Source: Bordetella ansorpii (lineage in GTDB: Bacteria > Pseudomonadota > Gammaproteobacteria > Burkholderiales > Burkholderiaceae_B). From it: a stretch of 64,000 nt of DNA. The stretch lies in assembly GCF_900078705.1 (NCBI RefSeq), contig NZ_FKIF01000002.1:186001-250000 (forward strand), in the 5' to 3' direction. Position numbers and translations under genes: made by a program. Every line of letters starts with the position of its first letter. Positions within the stretch are counted from its first letter, which is position 1. The notes below the pieces were generated by a model. It was not told the DNA's origin, made no database searches, and worked only from the letters and a program-made list of their open reading frames with translations. This document shows positions 33,135-41,725 of this stretch, piece after piece.

Positions 33135-33776
33135 ATGAGTCAGGACACGTTGGTGCACGATGACAACGGCGCAGTGGATCCCACGCTGCCGCCCGACCCA
33201 TCGCGTCGCTTTTGGGTAACAACCGCCTGTGCGGCCGGCGGCGCCGCCGGCGTCGCCGTCGCCATACCGTTCGTCAGCACATTCGCTCCGTCCGAGCGGG
33301 CGCGCGCGGCGGGCGCTCCGGTGGAGGTCGATATCGCGGATCTGGCGCCCGGCCAGATGCGCACGGTCGAATGGCGCGGCAAACCGGTGTGGATCATCCG
33401 CCGCACCGAAGACCAGATCAAGGGTCTCGCGTCGCAGGACAGCCTGCTGGCCGATCCCAATTCGGATCGTCCGGGTTTCACCCCCGAATACGCCAAGAAC
33501 GAAACCCGCTCGCGCAAGCCCGAGCTGTTCGTCTGCGTGGGCATCTGCACCCACCTCGGCTGTTCGCCCACTCCCCACTTCGAAACCGGCGGCGGCGCCG
33601 GCATGCCCAGCAGTTGGGAAGGCGGGTTCCTCTGCCCCTGCCATGGTTCGACCTTCGACCTGGCCGGGCGCGTCTATCGCAACAAGCCAGCTCCAGACAA
33701 TCTGGAAGTTCCCCCTTATCAGTACATGAGCGACACCCGCATCATCGTTGGCGTGGACGAAGAGAACAAGGCGTAG
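33135..33776 (+). CDS. petA: ubiquinol-cytochrome c reductase iron-sulfur (Rieske) subunit
   Basis: Rieske subunit of the cytochrome bc1 complex. 213 residues. The N-terminus carries a twin-arginine motif, PSRRFWVTT, followed by a membrane anchor (about residues 30-50), so it is a Tat substrate that stays anchored. The 2Fe-2S ligands are in CTHLGC and CPCHGS with the disulfide cysteines. GGAAGGGAAG precedes the ATG. First gene of petABC. Confidence 0.97.
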   Translation: MSQDTLVHDDNGAVDPTLPPDPSRRFWVTTACAAGGAAGVAVAIPFVSTFAPSERARAAGAPVEVDIADLAPGQMRTVEWRGKPVWIIRRTEDQIKGLASQDSLLADPNSDRPGFTPEYAKNETRSRKPELFVCVGICTHLGCSPTPHFETGGGAGMPSSWEGGFLCPCHGSTFDLAGRVYRNKPAPDNLEVPPYQYMSDTRIIVGVDEENKA

Positions 33777-33847
33777 CGCACGGCGCCGTCCCCATCGTCC
33801 CCCCCAACGAAAGCATCGCAGTACGCCACGTATAAAAAGGAGCCGTC

Positions 33848-35236
33848 ATGGCTGGCGATAAGATTGTCGAGACAACAGGTTTGCTGGGTTGGATGGACCG
33901 GCGCTTTCCGGTCACCGCCACCTGGAAGGCGCATCTTTCCGAGTACTACGCGCCCAAGAATTTCAACTTCTGGTACTTCTTCGGATCGCTGGCGCTGCTG
34001 GTGCTGGTCATCCAGATCCTCACCGGCATCTTCCTGGTGATGCACTACAAGCCGGACGCGGCACGCGCATTCGAGTCCGTCGAGTACATCATGCGCGAAG
34101 TGCCGTGGGGCTGGCTGGTGCGCTACATGCACTCCACCGGCGCCTCCATGTTCTTCGTGGTGGTCTACCTGCACATGCTGCGCGGCCTGTTCTATGGCTC
34201 CTACCGCAAGCCGCGCGAACTGGTCTGGATCTTCGGCGTGGCGATCTTCCTGTGCCTGATGGGCGAAGCGTTCTTCGGCTACCTGCTGCCCTGGGGCCAG
34301 ATGTCCTACTGGGGCGCGCAGGTCATCGTTAACCTGTTCTCGGCCATCCCCTTCATCGGGCCCGAGCTGTCCATCTGGATCCGCGGCGACTACGTGGTGT
34401 CCGACGCCACGCTCAACCGTTTCTTCTCGTTCCACGTCATCGCCATTCCGCTGGTGCTGGTGGGCCTGGTGGCGGCCCACCTGGTGGCGCTGCACGAAGT
34501 CGGTTCCAACAATCCCGACGGCGTCGAGATCAAGGACGGGCCGAAGGACAAGTACGGCCGCCCGGCCGACGGCATCCCGTTCCACCCGTTCTACACGGTG
34601 CATGACATCATGGGCGTGGCGGGCTTCCTGATCATCTTCGCCGCCATCGTGTTCTTCGCTCCCGAGATGGGCGGGTACTTCCTCGAGTTCAACAACTTCA
34701 TCCCCGCCGACGCGCTGAAGACCCCGCCGCACATCGCGCCGGTCTGGTACTTCACGCCGTTCTACTCGATGCTGCGCGCCACCACCGACGAGTTCACGTG
34801 GGTGCTGGCGGGCGCCGCGGTGCTGGCCGCCGTGGCGCTGTTCGTGCGCGGCGGACTGAAAGGGCTCTGGCGCGTCGCGATCCCGGCCGTCCTGATCGTG
34901 GTCGCGGTCCTGCTGCGCGTCATCGACGCCAAGTTCTGGGGCGTGGTGGCCATGGGTGGCGCGGTCGTGATCCTGTTCTTCCTGCCGTGGCTGGATCACT
35001 CGCCGGTCAAGTCGATCCGCTACCGCCCCACGTGGCACAAGTGCTTCTACGGGGTGTTCATCGTCAACTTCCTGATCATGGGATACCTGGGCACGCAGCC
35101 GCCCAGCGACGCGTTCAACCTGATGTCGCAAGCCGGCACGCTGATCTACCTGGGCTTCTTCCTGCTGATGCCCGTGTGGAGCCGCATGGGCACCTTCAAG
35201 CCCGTGCCCGCGCGCGTCACCTTCCACGCCCACTGA
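33848..35236 (+). CDS. petB: cytochrome b of the bc1 complex
   Basis: Core electron-transfer subunit with two b hemes and the Qo/Qi quinone sites. 462 residues, eight or nine membrane helices. Heme-ligand His pairs lie in helices B and D (HSTGASMFFVVVYLHMLRG and FHVIAIPLVLVGLVAAHLVALHE, by landmarks); the Qo motif PEW is seen here as APEMGG-type variation near VFFAPEMG. An AAAAAGGAG site precedes the ATG. It is followed by petC after 23 bases. Confidence 0.96.
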   Translation: MAGDKIVETTGLLGWMDRRFPVTATWKAHLSEYYAPKNFNFWYFFGSLALLVLVIQILTGIFLVMHYKPDAARAFESVEYIMREVPWGWLVRYMHSTGASMFFVVVYLHMLRGLFYGSYRKPRELVWIFGVAIFLCLMGEAFFGYLLPWGQMSYWGAQVIVNLFSAIPFIGPELSIWIRGDYVVSDATLNRFFSFHVIAIPLVLVGLVAAHLVALHEVGSNNPDGVEIKDGPKDKYGRPADGIPFHPFYTVHDIMGVAGFLIIFAAIVFFAPEMGGYFLEFNNFIPADALKTPPHIAPVWYFTPFYSMLRATTDEFTWVLAGAAVLAAVALFVRGGLKGLWRVAIPAVLIVVAVLLRVIDAKFWGVVAMGGAVVILFFLPWLDHSPVKSIRYRPTWHKCFYGVFIVNFLIMGYLGTQPPSDAFNLMSQAGTLIYLGFFLLMPVWSRMGTFKPVPARVTFHAH

Positions 35237-35259
35237 GCCCACGACAGGACGAAACGACC

Positions 35260-36108
35260 ATGATCAAGAAGCTGATCGGTGCCGTCGCGTTGATGCTGAC
35301 GTGCACCGCCCCCTACGCCGCCCAAAGCGGCTATCACCTGGAGAAGGCGCCGGATCGCATCAACGACCTGGCCGCCCTGCAGAACGGCGCCAAGCTGTTC
35401 GTCAACTACTGCCTGAACTGCCATAGCGCGAACTCCATGCGCTACAACAAGCTGACGGAAATCGGACTGACCGACGAACAGATCAAGGCCAACCTGCTGT
35501 TCACCGGCGATAAGGTCGGCGACCTGATGCACATCGCCATGACGCCGGCGGACGCCAAGCGCTGGTTCGGCACCACGCCGCCCGACCTGTCCGTCATCGC
35601 CCGCGCCAAGTCGATCAACGCCGGCCCCACGGGCGCCGACTACATCTATACCTACTTGCGCACCTTCTACCGGGACAGCAGCAAGGCCAGCGGCTGGAAC
35701 AACCTGGTCTTCCCCAACGTGGGCATGCCACACGTGCTGTGGGAGCGCCAGGGCCCGCGCGAACTGACCACCGTGGCCATGCACGAGACCGAGGGCAAGG
35801 ACGGCGCCCACGCCTGGGAACGCGTCACCACCGTGTACGATGCGCAGGGCTTCGCCACCGCCAAGGCCGAGCCCGTGGCCGATTTCCACGGCCATGCCAG
35901 CGTCGAGACCCGTTTCAAGTCCCTCAACCCAGCCCAGGCGGCCGCCTACGACCGGGACATGGCGGACCTGACCGGTTTCATGTCCTGGATGGCCGAACCG
36001 GCCCAACGGCAGCGCCGCGAACTGGGGGTCTGGGTGCTGCTTTTCCTGGGCGTTTTCTTCGTGATCGCGTGGCGTTTGAACGCGTCCTACTGGAAACACG
36101 TACGCTAA
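35260..36108 (+). CDS. petC: cytochrome c1
   Basis: Membrane-anchored c-type cytochrome that passes electrons from the Rieske protein to soluble cytochrome c. 282 residues: signal peptide (cut after about residue 21, APYAAQSG), heme-binding CLNCH in FVNYCLNCHSANSMRYNKL, axial methionine region in the VGMPHVLWERQG segment, and a C-terminal membrane anchor (WVLLFLGVFFVIAWRL). The start at 35260 has AGGACG upstream. Last gene of petABC. Confidence 0.96.
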   Translation: MIKKLIGAVALMLTCTAPYAAQSGYHLEKAPDRINDLAALQNGAKLFVNYCLNCHSANSMRYNKLTEIGLTDEQIKANLLFTGDKVGDLMHIAMTPADAKRWFGTTPPDLSVIARAKSINAGPTGADYIYTYLRTFYRDSSKASGWNNLVFPNVGMPHVLWERQGPRELTTVAMHETEGKDGAHAWERVTTVYDAQGFATAKAEPVADFHGHASVETRFKSLNPAQAAAYDRDMADLTGFMSWMAEPAQRQRRELGVWVLLFLGVFFVIAWRLNASYWKHVR

Positions 36109-36209
36109 ATCTGCTAAAACATCCGGTTTGGCACAATTCGGCGCCGCCCCGCCGGGGCTCGCGCCGCCGGATCGACTGGGGAAAACCCTTCTCCAAGCCT
36201 GGAATTCCG

Positions 36210-36250
36210 GGCCAGCGACCGCTAGACTAGGCCGCTGGCCTTTCGCTTTT
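36210..36250 (+). terminator. hairpin with T-rich tail between petC and sspA
   Basis: GGCCAGCG / CGCTGGCC, eight perfect pairs around a 15-base loop, followed by TTTCGCTTTT. It lies about 100 bases after petC and 20 bases before sspA, so it could end the pet transcript or act as an attenuator for sspAB. Confidence 0.6.
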
Positions 36251-36269
36251 CATACAAGGACTTACCACC

Positions 36270-36881
36270 ATGATGGTGCTCTACTCCGGGACCACGTGCC
36301 CCTTTTCGCAACGCTGCCGCTTCGTGCTTTTCGAAAAGGGCATGGATTTCGAGATCCGGGACATCGACCTGTACAACAAGCCCGAGGACATCTCGGTCAT
36401 GAACCCGTACGGCCAGGTGCCCATCCTGGTCGAGCGCGATCTGGTCCTGTACGAGTCGAACATCATCAACGAGTATATCGACGAGCGCTTCCCGCACCCG
36501 CAACTGATGCCGGCCGATCCGGTCATGCGCGCGCGCACCCGCCTGTTCCTGTACAACTTCGAGAAAGAGCTGTTCGTCCACGTCTCGGCGCTGGAAGACC
36601 GCTCGGCCAAGCCCGACGACAAGAAGATGGTCGTCGCCCGCCAGAACATCCGCGACCGCCTGGCCCAGCTCGCCCCCATGCTGCTGAAGAACAAGTACAT
36701 GCTGGGCGAAGAGTTCTCGATGCTGGACGTGGCCGTGGCGCCGCTGCTGTGGCGCCTGGACCACTACGGCATCGAACTGCCGAAGAACGCCGCCCCCATC
36801 CAGAAGTACGCCGAGCGCATCTTCTCGCGTCCGGCCTACATCGAAGCGCTGACCCCGTCCGAAAAGGTCATGCGTCGCTGA
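36270..36881 (+). CDS. sspA: stringent starvation protein A
   Basis: RNA polymerase-associated protein with a glutathione-transferase fold, involved in starvation and acid-stress gene control. 203 residues: thioredoxin-like domain (MVLYSGTTCPFSQRCRFVLFEKGMDFE by landmarks; NPYGQVPILVERDLVLYESNIINEYI) and an all-helical domain ending FSRPAYIEALTPSEK. It is followed by sspB after one base, the standard pair. Confidence 0.95.
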   Translation: MMVLYSGTTCPFSQRCRFVLFEKGMDFEIRDIDLYNKPEDISVMNPYGQVPILVERDLVLYESNIINEYIDERFPHPQLMPADPVMRARTRLFLYNFEKELFVHVSALEDRSAKPDDKKMVVARQNIRDRLAQLAPMLLKNKYMLGEEFSMLDVAVAPLLWRLDHYGIELPKNAAPIQKYAERIFSRPAYIEALTPSEKVMRR

Positions 36882-36882
36882 T

Positions 36883-37371
36883 ATGGGCGAAACGTCGACC
36901 AAACCCTACCTGATCCGGGCGTTGCACGAATGGTGCACCGACAACGGCTACACCCCGTACCTCACCGTCCAGGTCGATGCGCATACGCTGGTTCCGCTGG
37001 CGCACGTGCGCGACGGCCAGATCACACTGAACGTGGGCACGCTGGCCACGAACAAGCTGGTGCTGGGCAACGAGTTCATCGAGTTCCAGGCCCGCTTCAG
37101 CGGCGTCACGGAAAACGTGCTGGTGCCGGTCTCGAACGTCAGCGCGATCTATGCGCGCGAGACGGGCGCCGGCATGGGCTTCGAGGTGCAGCCGTACGAG
37201 CCGTCCGAGGCAGCGGCCGGGGAAGAAGACACGGGGGCGGCGTCGGCATCCGCCTCGGCAGCCCTGTCGTCGGTGCCGCAGTCCGACGCGACGGCCGTGC
37301 AGGCTTCCGATGACGATACGCCCGACGGCGACGAGCCCAACAAGCGCCCGCGCCTGACGATCGTGAAGTGA
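36883..37371 (+). CDS. sspB: ClpXP specificity-enhancing factor SspB
   Basis: Adaptor that binds ssrA-tagged proteins and delivers them to ClpXP. 162 residues: a folded substrate-binding domain (about 1-105: KPYLIRALHEWCTDNGYTPYL, LNVGTLATNKLVLGNEFIEF), a flexible acidic/Ala-Ser linker, and the C-terminal ClpX-binding tail RPRLTIVK. It is paired with sspA. A weak GCCGCCGCA/TGCGGTGGC hairpin follows at about 37387-37408. Confidence 0.94.
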   Translation: MGETSTKPYLIRALHEWCTDNGYTPYLTVQVDAHTLVPLAHVRDGQITLNVGTLATNKLVLGNEFIEFQARFSGVTENVLVPVSNVSAIYARETGAGMGFEVQPYEPSEAAAGEEDTGAASASASAALSSVPQSDATAVQASDDDTPDGDEPNKRPRLTIVK

Positions 37372-37394
37372 CCGCTGGATGACACCGCCGCCGC

Positions 37395-37424
37395 ATGACT
37401 GCGGTGGCGTGTTTCCCATACAAT
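37395..37424 (+). promoter_or_regulatory. probable promoter of tRNA-Thr
   Basis: ATGACT (37395-37400), an 18-base spacer and TACAAT (37419-37424) lie 38 bases before the tRNA. The -10 is strong, the -35 only fair. Confidence 0.45.
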
Positions 37425-37461
37425 GCAGTCCCCTCGCCGCGTGCAATGCGTGGCGGGTAGT

Positions 37462-37537
37462 GCCGGTGTAGCTCAGTTGGTAGAGCAGCTCACTTGTAAT
37501 GAGAAGGTCGAGGGTTCGATTCCTTTCACCGGCACCA
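37462..37537 (+). tRNA. tRNA-Thr (anticodon TGT)
   Basis: 76 bases with encoded CCA. Acceptor stem GCCGGTG/CACCGGC, D arm GCTCAGTTGGTAGAGC, anticodon loop CTTGTAA with TGT, T arm with GGTTCGATTCC. Its 3' end borders the region of broken genes, which marks it as the likely integration site of a past element; no duplicate of the tRNA 3' end was seen. Confidence 0.97.
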
Positions 37538-37571
37538 CTTTAGTGTCCACTGAAGTCCAGGACAGCACATC

Positions 37572-37606
37572 AAACCCGCACCAGCTATGGCTATGCGGGT
37601 TTTTTA
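37572..37606 (+). terminator. intrinsic terminator after tRNA-Thr
   Basis: AAACCCGCA / TGCGGGTTT stem of nine pairs with a 13-base loop, running into TTTTTTAT. Confidence 0.85.
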
Positions 37607-37650
37607 TCGTCCAACAGAGTCTCAGACAGTCTATTCCCAGATACCGACAC

Positions 37651-37963
37651 CTAGTGTCCCGTCTGTCTAATGTAGTCATGCGTACGCCGCTCGATTTGCC
37701 CAGGCCGCAACGCCAGCATGGGTTGAGTGCGATCCAGCGCCTGGATCTGCGTCTTCTCATCGACCGAGAGCACGACCGCGTTGTCCGGCGGGTTCATGTA
37801 CAGACCCACGACATCGACCACCTTCTCGGCAAAGTCAGGGTCGTTGCTGATCTTGAAGTTTTGCAGCCGATGCGGCTTCAGGTCGGCTGCCTGCCAGACC
37901 TGCCGCACCTGGTGGATGGTGGTGCCGGCGTACCGGGCCATGAGCCGCAGGCTCCAATGGGCA
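37651..37963 (-). mobile_element. IS630-family transposase fragment
   Basis: Minus-strand remnant of about 100 residues: HWSLRLMARYAGTTIHQVRQVW, then KPHRLQNFKISNDPDF, VVDVVGLYMNPPDNAVVLSVDEKTQIQALDR and THDY. This is the middle of an IS630 transposase, with the DEK motif of the DDE core. Both the N-terminal HTH and the C-terminal half with the remaining acidic residue are missing; after THDY the frame stops within a few codons. It abuts the Sir2-family fragment at about 37959, suggesting insertion or deletion joining the two. Confidence 0.75.
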
Positions 37964-38375
37964 TCGCCTGGCCTTGTACCGCAACACCGAACCGCATGAC
38001 GGCTTCGGCATCCTGCGGCGCTGGATCGAAGCCAGCCCATTGGGCGGGGCAGTCTTCACCAGCAACGTCGATGGGCACTTCCAAAAGGCCGGCTTCGACG
38101 AGGGACTGCTGCTGGAATGCCACGGCTCAATCCATCATCTGCAATGCCAGGCGCGATGCCCCTCCGGCATCTGGTCGGCACAGACCGTCCAGCCCGATGT
38201 GGACCTCGACCACTGCTTGCTGCGCGGCCTGCCACCCAGTTGTCCGCACTGCGGCGGGCTTGCCCGGCCAAGCATCCTGATGTTCGATGCATGGATTGAC
38301 CCGACTGCCTCCCTCAAGAATCCGGCAATAAAAAGCAGACTTTGCCCCGAAGCGTTTGACATCAGCATTGCCTAA
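37959..38375 (+). pseudogene. Sir2-family (NAD-dependent deacylase) gene fragment
   Basis: In-frame codons from about 37959 read GHRLALYRNTEPHDGFGILRRW, then VFTSNVDGHFQKAGFDE, ECHGSIHHLQC, the cysteine pair in LPPSCPHCGGLARPSILMF. These match the NVD and zinc-binding parts of Sir2-family proteins. The N-terminal NAD-binding GAGxS region is absent (replaced by the IS630 fragment) and the sequence leaves the family after ILMFDAW. No start codon with a ribosome site is seen. Judged a dead gene. Confidence 0.7.
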
Positions 38376-38377
38376 AC

Positions 38378-38394
38378 GTAAACAAAGTGTTTAC
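38378..38394. promoter_or_regulatory. operator-like palindrome before the HigB-type toxin gene
   Basis: GTAAACA-AAG-TGTTTAC, a perfect 7-bp dyad eight bases before the ATG at 38403. Position and form fit the autoregulatory operator of a higBA module, although the antitoxin that would bind it is not present here. Confidence 0.6.
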
Positions 38395-38402
38395 AACAGA
38401 CC

Positions 38403-38879
38403 ATGATCTTGTCATTCCAGCACCGGGGACTGAAACGGTTCTTCGACACAGGTAGCGTGGCGGGCAGCCCACCCCATCATGCCGACAAGCTGCGGGAACT
38501 ACTGACCGCGCTGAATGCCGCCAATACCCCTGCCGACTTGGCCCGCCCGAGCTGGCGCTATCACATGCTGACTGGCAAGCAGAAGGGCTTTGCGTCACTG
38601 ACGGTCAACGGCAATTGGCACCTCATCTTCCGCTGGCAGGGACAGGACCTGTGCGATACCGTCGCCGCCATCCCCACCATCGCCCGCATCCCCGGCTTGT
38701 GCCGGCCAGCCGCACGGGCACGATTCGAACGAGGTGCGCGCTCGCCCCGTGCAGACCGAATCCGATGCGAACGTCCGGTCGGGCACGCCATGATGCCTTG
38801 GGCCATTCGCCCATTCAGCACGCGGGGAAGGCGTCCAGCAGGCGCTCGACCATGGCCTTGTCGGCATCGCGCCGGCTGA
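38403..38879 (+). CDS. HigB-like toxin (RelE/ParE superfamily) with replaced C-terminus, no antitoxin
   Basis: Residues 1-87 match HigB mRNA endonucleases: MILSFQHRGLKRFFDTGSVAG, ADKLRELLTALNAA, PSWRYHMLTGKQKGFASLTVNGNW (by landmarks) and HLIFRWQGQDLCD. HigB normally ends a few residues later in a DVDYxDYH-type motif; here the frame switches to unrelated, Arg/Pro-rich sequence after about base 38661 and stays open to 38879, overlapping the LysR gene's end. The expected higA downstream is missing. The toxin is probably inactive or was freed from its antitoxin by the rearrangement that removed its last residues. Confidence 0.65.
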   Translation: MILSFQHRGLKRFFDTGSVAGSPPHHADKLRELLTALNAANTPADLARPSWRYHMLTGKQKGFASLTVNGNWHLIFRWQGQDLCDTVAAIPTIARIPGLCRPAARARFERGARSPRADRIRCERPVGHAMMPWAIRPFSTRGRRPAGARPWPCRHRAG

Positions 38880-39690
38880 CGCCATAGGATTCGGACCGGG
38901 CGGACCCTCCCGCCAACGGCCGGAATACGGCCCCGCCCAGCGCCGAGCGTTCCAGCGCCTTGGGCACCAGGGCCACGCCCAGCCCCTGGGACACCAACGA
39001 CACCACGGCCAGCCAGTGCCGAACCTCGTGCCGCACGTCCGGCCGGAACCCCGCTTCGGCACAGATCGACAGGACCCTGTCGTGATAATCCGGCGACACG
39101 CTGTGTGCGAACAGCACCAGCGGTTCAGAGGCGAGGTCGGCGGGTTTCACCGAGCGCCTGCCCGCCAGGCGATGCTTTTCGGGCAGGCAACACACGAACG
39201 GTTCGGACAGCAACAGCCGGCTTTCCAGTCCGTCCGGCAGGCGGCTGGTGTGCACGAATCCCACGTCCAGGCGATCCTGCATCAGTTCGGTGATCTGCTC
39301 ACCGGAATTCAGTTCCGTCAGCGTGATCCGCACCCCCGGATAACGCGCCTGGAAGCTGCGCAGCGCCTGGGGCAGGCCCCGGTACAGCATTGCCCCCACG
39401 AAGCCGATGCGCAGTCGCCCGGCCAGTCCCGCCGCCGCATCTCGCGCCCCCAGCGCCGCCTCTTCGGCCTGCGCCAGAATCTTGCGTGCGGAGGCCCGCA
39501 GTGCGCGGCCCGCGGCCGTCAGCCGCACTTCCTTGTTGTTGCGCTCGAACAGCCGCGCGCCGACGCTGTCTTCCAACTGCTTGATGGCCACCGACAGCGG
39601 CGGCTGCGAGATCGACAGACGAGCCGCGGCCCGGCCGAAGTGCAGCTCTTCGGCCAGCGCGGAAAAGTAGCGCAGGTGGCGCAGTTCCAT
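38815..39690 (-). CDS. LysR family transcriptional regulator
   Basis: 291 residues from the ATG at 39690 (MELRHLRYFSALAEELHFGR), the usual LysR N-terminus; upstream in-frame residues to 39795 are not conserved. HTH: HFGRAAARLSISQPPLSVAIKQLE, then LFERNNKEVRLTAAG. Effector domain about residues 92-290 with LRIGFVGAML and QGLGVALVPKALE, of the BenM/CatM-like group that senses aromatic or dicarboxylic compounds. It is divergent from the acyl-CoA dehydrogenase operon, its probable target. Confidence 0.92.
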   Translation of the reverse strand: MELRHLRYFSALAEELHFGRAAARLSISQPPLSVAIKQLEDSVGARLFERNNKEVRLTAAGRALRASARKILAQAEEAALGARDAAAGLAGRLRIGFVGAMLYRGLPQALRSFQARYPGVRITLTELNSGEQITELMQDRLDVGFVHTSRLPDGLESRLLLSEPFVCCLPEKHRLAGRRSVKPADLASEPLVLFAHSVSPDYHDRVLSICAEAGFRPDVRHEVRHWLAVVSLVSQGLGVALVPKALERSALGGAVFRPLAGGSARSESYGVSRRDADKAMVERLLDAFPAC

Positions 39691-39821
39691 CGGCAGGACT
39701 CCAGGAGAGTGGCGCGACGCATGGCGAAAGCGCCCGCGGCGGGCCGGTGCGGAACGCCATGAAATCGGGCCTGGCCGGCCCCAACGATTCGCCAAACAGA
39801 TCGTACAAAACTAAATCAATA

Positions 39822-39851
39822 TTGGATACCTATCATCCGCATCCCTAGAAT
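39822..39851 (+). promoter_or_regulatory. probable promoter and LysR site of the acyl-CoA dehydrogenase operon
   Basis: TTGGAT (39822-39827), 18 bases, TAGAAT (39846-39851). The -35 is weak, as expected for an activator-dependent promoter. A GGAT-N7-ATCC dyad overlaps it, compatible with a LysR-type site. Confidence 0.4.
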
Positions 39852-39891
39852 GACCGGAAAAAGCAGTCATAAGCCATAAGGAGACCACGGC

Positions 39892-41586
39892 ATGTCCGAC
39901 ACCGCCCCGCACCCCGTGCCCGATCGCCGCGGCGAGAACTTCTACACCACCGACCGCGAACTGCGGCAACTGCTGCCGCTGTACCTGCCGGCCGACCTGC
40001 TGGCGCACATGACGCCGCACCTGGCCCGGCTGGGCGAGCTGGCGGGCGGGCACCTGGACAAACTGGCCAGCACGGCCGACCACCATCCGCCCACGCTGCA
40101 GTACCGGTCGCGCAGCGGCCTGGACGAGCAGCGCGTACTGAAGCATCCCGCGTACGTCGAGATGGAGCGGCTGGCCTTCAGCGAGTTCGGCCTGGGCGCG
40201 ATGTCGCATCGCGAAGAAACGCTGGGCTGGCGCGGCAAGATGCCGCCCGCCGTGAAGTACGCGCTGACGTTCCTGTTCGTGCAGTCGGAATTCGGCCTGT
40301 GCTGCCCGGTGTCGATGACGGATTCGCTGACGCGCACGCTGCGCAAGTTCGGCGACCCCGAACTGGTCAAGCGCTATCTGCCGCGCCTGACCTCGCTGGA
40401 TTTCGACGAACTGGCCCAGGGCGCCATGTTCATGACCGAGCAGGGCGCGGGGTCGGACATCGCCACCACGGCCACCGAAGCGCGCCGCGATGCGGACGGC
40501 AACTGGCGGCTGTACGGAGACAAGTGGTTCTGCTCGAATCCCGACGCCGAGTTCGCGATGGTGCTGGCCCGTCCCGACGATGCGCCGGCGGGCATGAAAG
40601 GCATCTCGCTGTTCCTGCTGCCGCGCCATCTGGATGACGGCAGCGTCAACGCCTATCGCATCATCCGCCTGAAGGACAAACTGGGCACGCGCTCGATGGC
40701 CAGCGGCGAGATCCGCCTGGAAGGCGCGGTGGCCTATCTGGTGGGCGAACCGGGCCGGGGCTTCGTGCAGATGGCCGACATGGTCAACAACTCGCGCCTG
40801 TCGAACGGCGTGCGCGCGGCGGGCCTGATGCGGCGCGCCGTCGCCGAAGCGGAATTCGTGGCGCGCGAGCGCCGCGCCTTCGGCAAGCCGCTGCAAGATA
40901 TGCCGCTGATGCGCCGCCAGTTGGACAAGCTGCGCGTGCCCGCCGAGCAGGCGCGCACGATGGTGTTCCAGACGGCGCAGGCGCTGGCGCGCTCGGACGC
41001 CGGCGAACCCGACGCGTATGCGCTGCTGCGCATCCTGACGCCGCTGATCAAGTTCCGCGCCTGCCGCGATGCGCGCAAGGTGACGGGCGACGCGATGGAA
41101 GTGCGCGGCGGCTGCGGCTACATCGAGGAATGGAGCGATCCGCGCCTGCTGCGCGACGCGCATCTGGGCTCGATCTGGGAAGGCACCAGCAACATCGTGG
41201 CGCTGGACGTGATCCGCGCGATCAAGCGCGAAGGCTCGCTGCCGGTGCTGCGCGCGCATCTGGCCGGGCTGCTCGATGACGCCGATCTGGCGCCAGCGTT
41301 CACGCAGGCGCTGCGCGGCGCACTGGATGGCGCCAGCGCCCTGGCCGAGACGGCGGCGCGTGAAGGCGGCGATGCACTGGCCCGCCAGGCCGCATCGGCG
41401 CTTTATCACTGCACCAGCAGCATCGCGATGGCGTGGGAGGCCTCGCGCACCGGCTCGGCCGACCGGCTGCGCTGGGCACAGCTGACGCTGTGCCATCGCG
41501 TGCTGCCGCGCGATCCGTTGCAGCCGGACGATCTGCCCGAAGCCTGGACGAGCGGCACGCCGCAATCCGCGCAGAGCCTCGCCTGA
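39892..41586 (+). CDS. acyl-CoA dehydrogenase family protein
   Basis: FAD enzyme of 564 residues, longer than classical acyl-CoA dehydrogenases (about 380) and closer to the AidB-like long group. Recognisable segments: FMTEQGAGSDIATTATEARR (flavin/substrate contact), LYGDKWFCSNPDAEFAMVLAR, FLLPRHLDDGS, RLKDKLGTRSMASGEI, RRAFGKPLQDMPLMRRQL and the C-terminal GGCGYIEEWSDPRLLRDAH plus WEGTSNIVALDVIRA. An extra helical domain follows residue 440. It is the first gene of a three-gene set with a Bug protein and a CoA-transferase, suggesting breakdown of an imported acid activated to a CoA ester. The substrate is unknown. Confidence 0.88.
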   Translation: MSDTAPHPVPDRRGENFYTTDRELRQLLPLYLPADLLAHMTPHLARLGELAGGHLDKLASTADHHPPTLQYRSRSGLDEQRVLKHPAYVEMERLAFSEFGLGAMSHREETLGWRGKMPPAVKYALTFLFVQSEFGLCCPVSMTDSLTRTLRKFGDPELVKRYLPRLTSLDFDELAQGAMFMTEQGAGSDIATTATEARRDADGNWRLYGDKWFCSNPDAEFAMVLARPDDAPAGMKGISLFLLPRHLDDGSVNAYRIIRLKDKLGTRSMASGEIRLEGAVAYLVGEPGRGFVQMADMVNNSRLSNGVRAAGLMRRAVAEAEFVARERRAFGKPLQDMPLMRRQLDKLRVPAEQARTMVFQTAQALARSDAGEPDAYALLRILTPLIKFRACRDARKVTGDAMEVRGGCGYIEEWSDPRLLRDAHLGSIWEGTSNIVALDVIRAIKREGSLPVLRAHLAGLLDDADLAPAFTQALRGALDGASALAETAAREGGDALARQAASALYHCTSSIAMAWEASRTGSADRLRWAQLTLCHRVLPRDPLQPDDLPEAWTSGTPQSAQSLA

Positions 41587-41725
41587 CATCCGCATGGCGA
41601 TGCCGGCGCCTGCAGAGCCGCCGGCATCGCCGTGAACCACCGTTTTACCCACCACCAGAACAGCATCGCGACGCGCCGGCCCATCGGCCCGCGCGGCCTG
41701 CGACATGCACAAAGGAGACAACCCC

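Noticed and set aside
38700-38740. GATTCGAAC stretch resembling a tRNA T-loop
   Set aside because: No acceptor, D or anticodon stems can be built around it.
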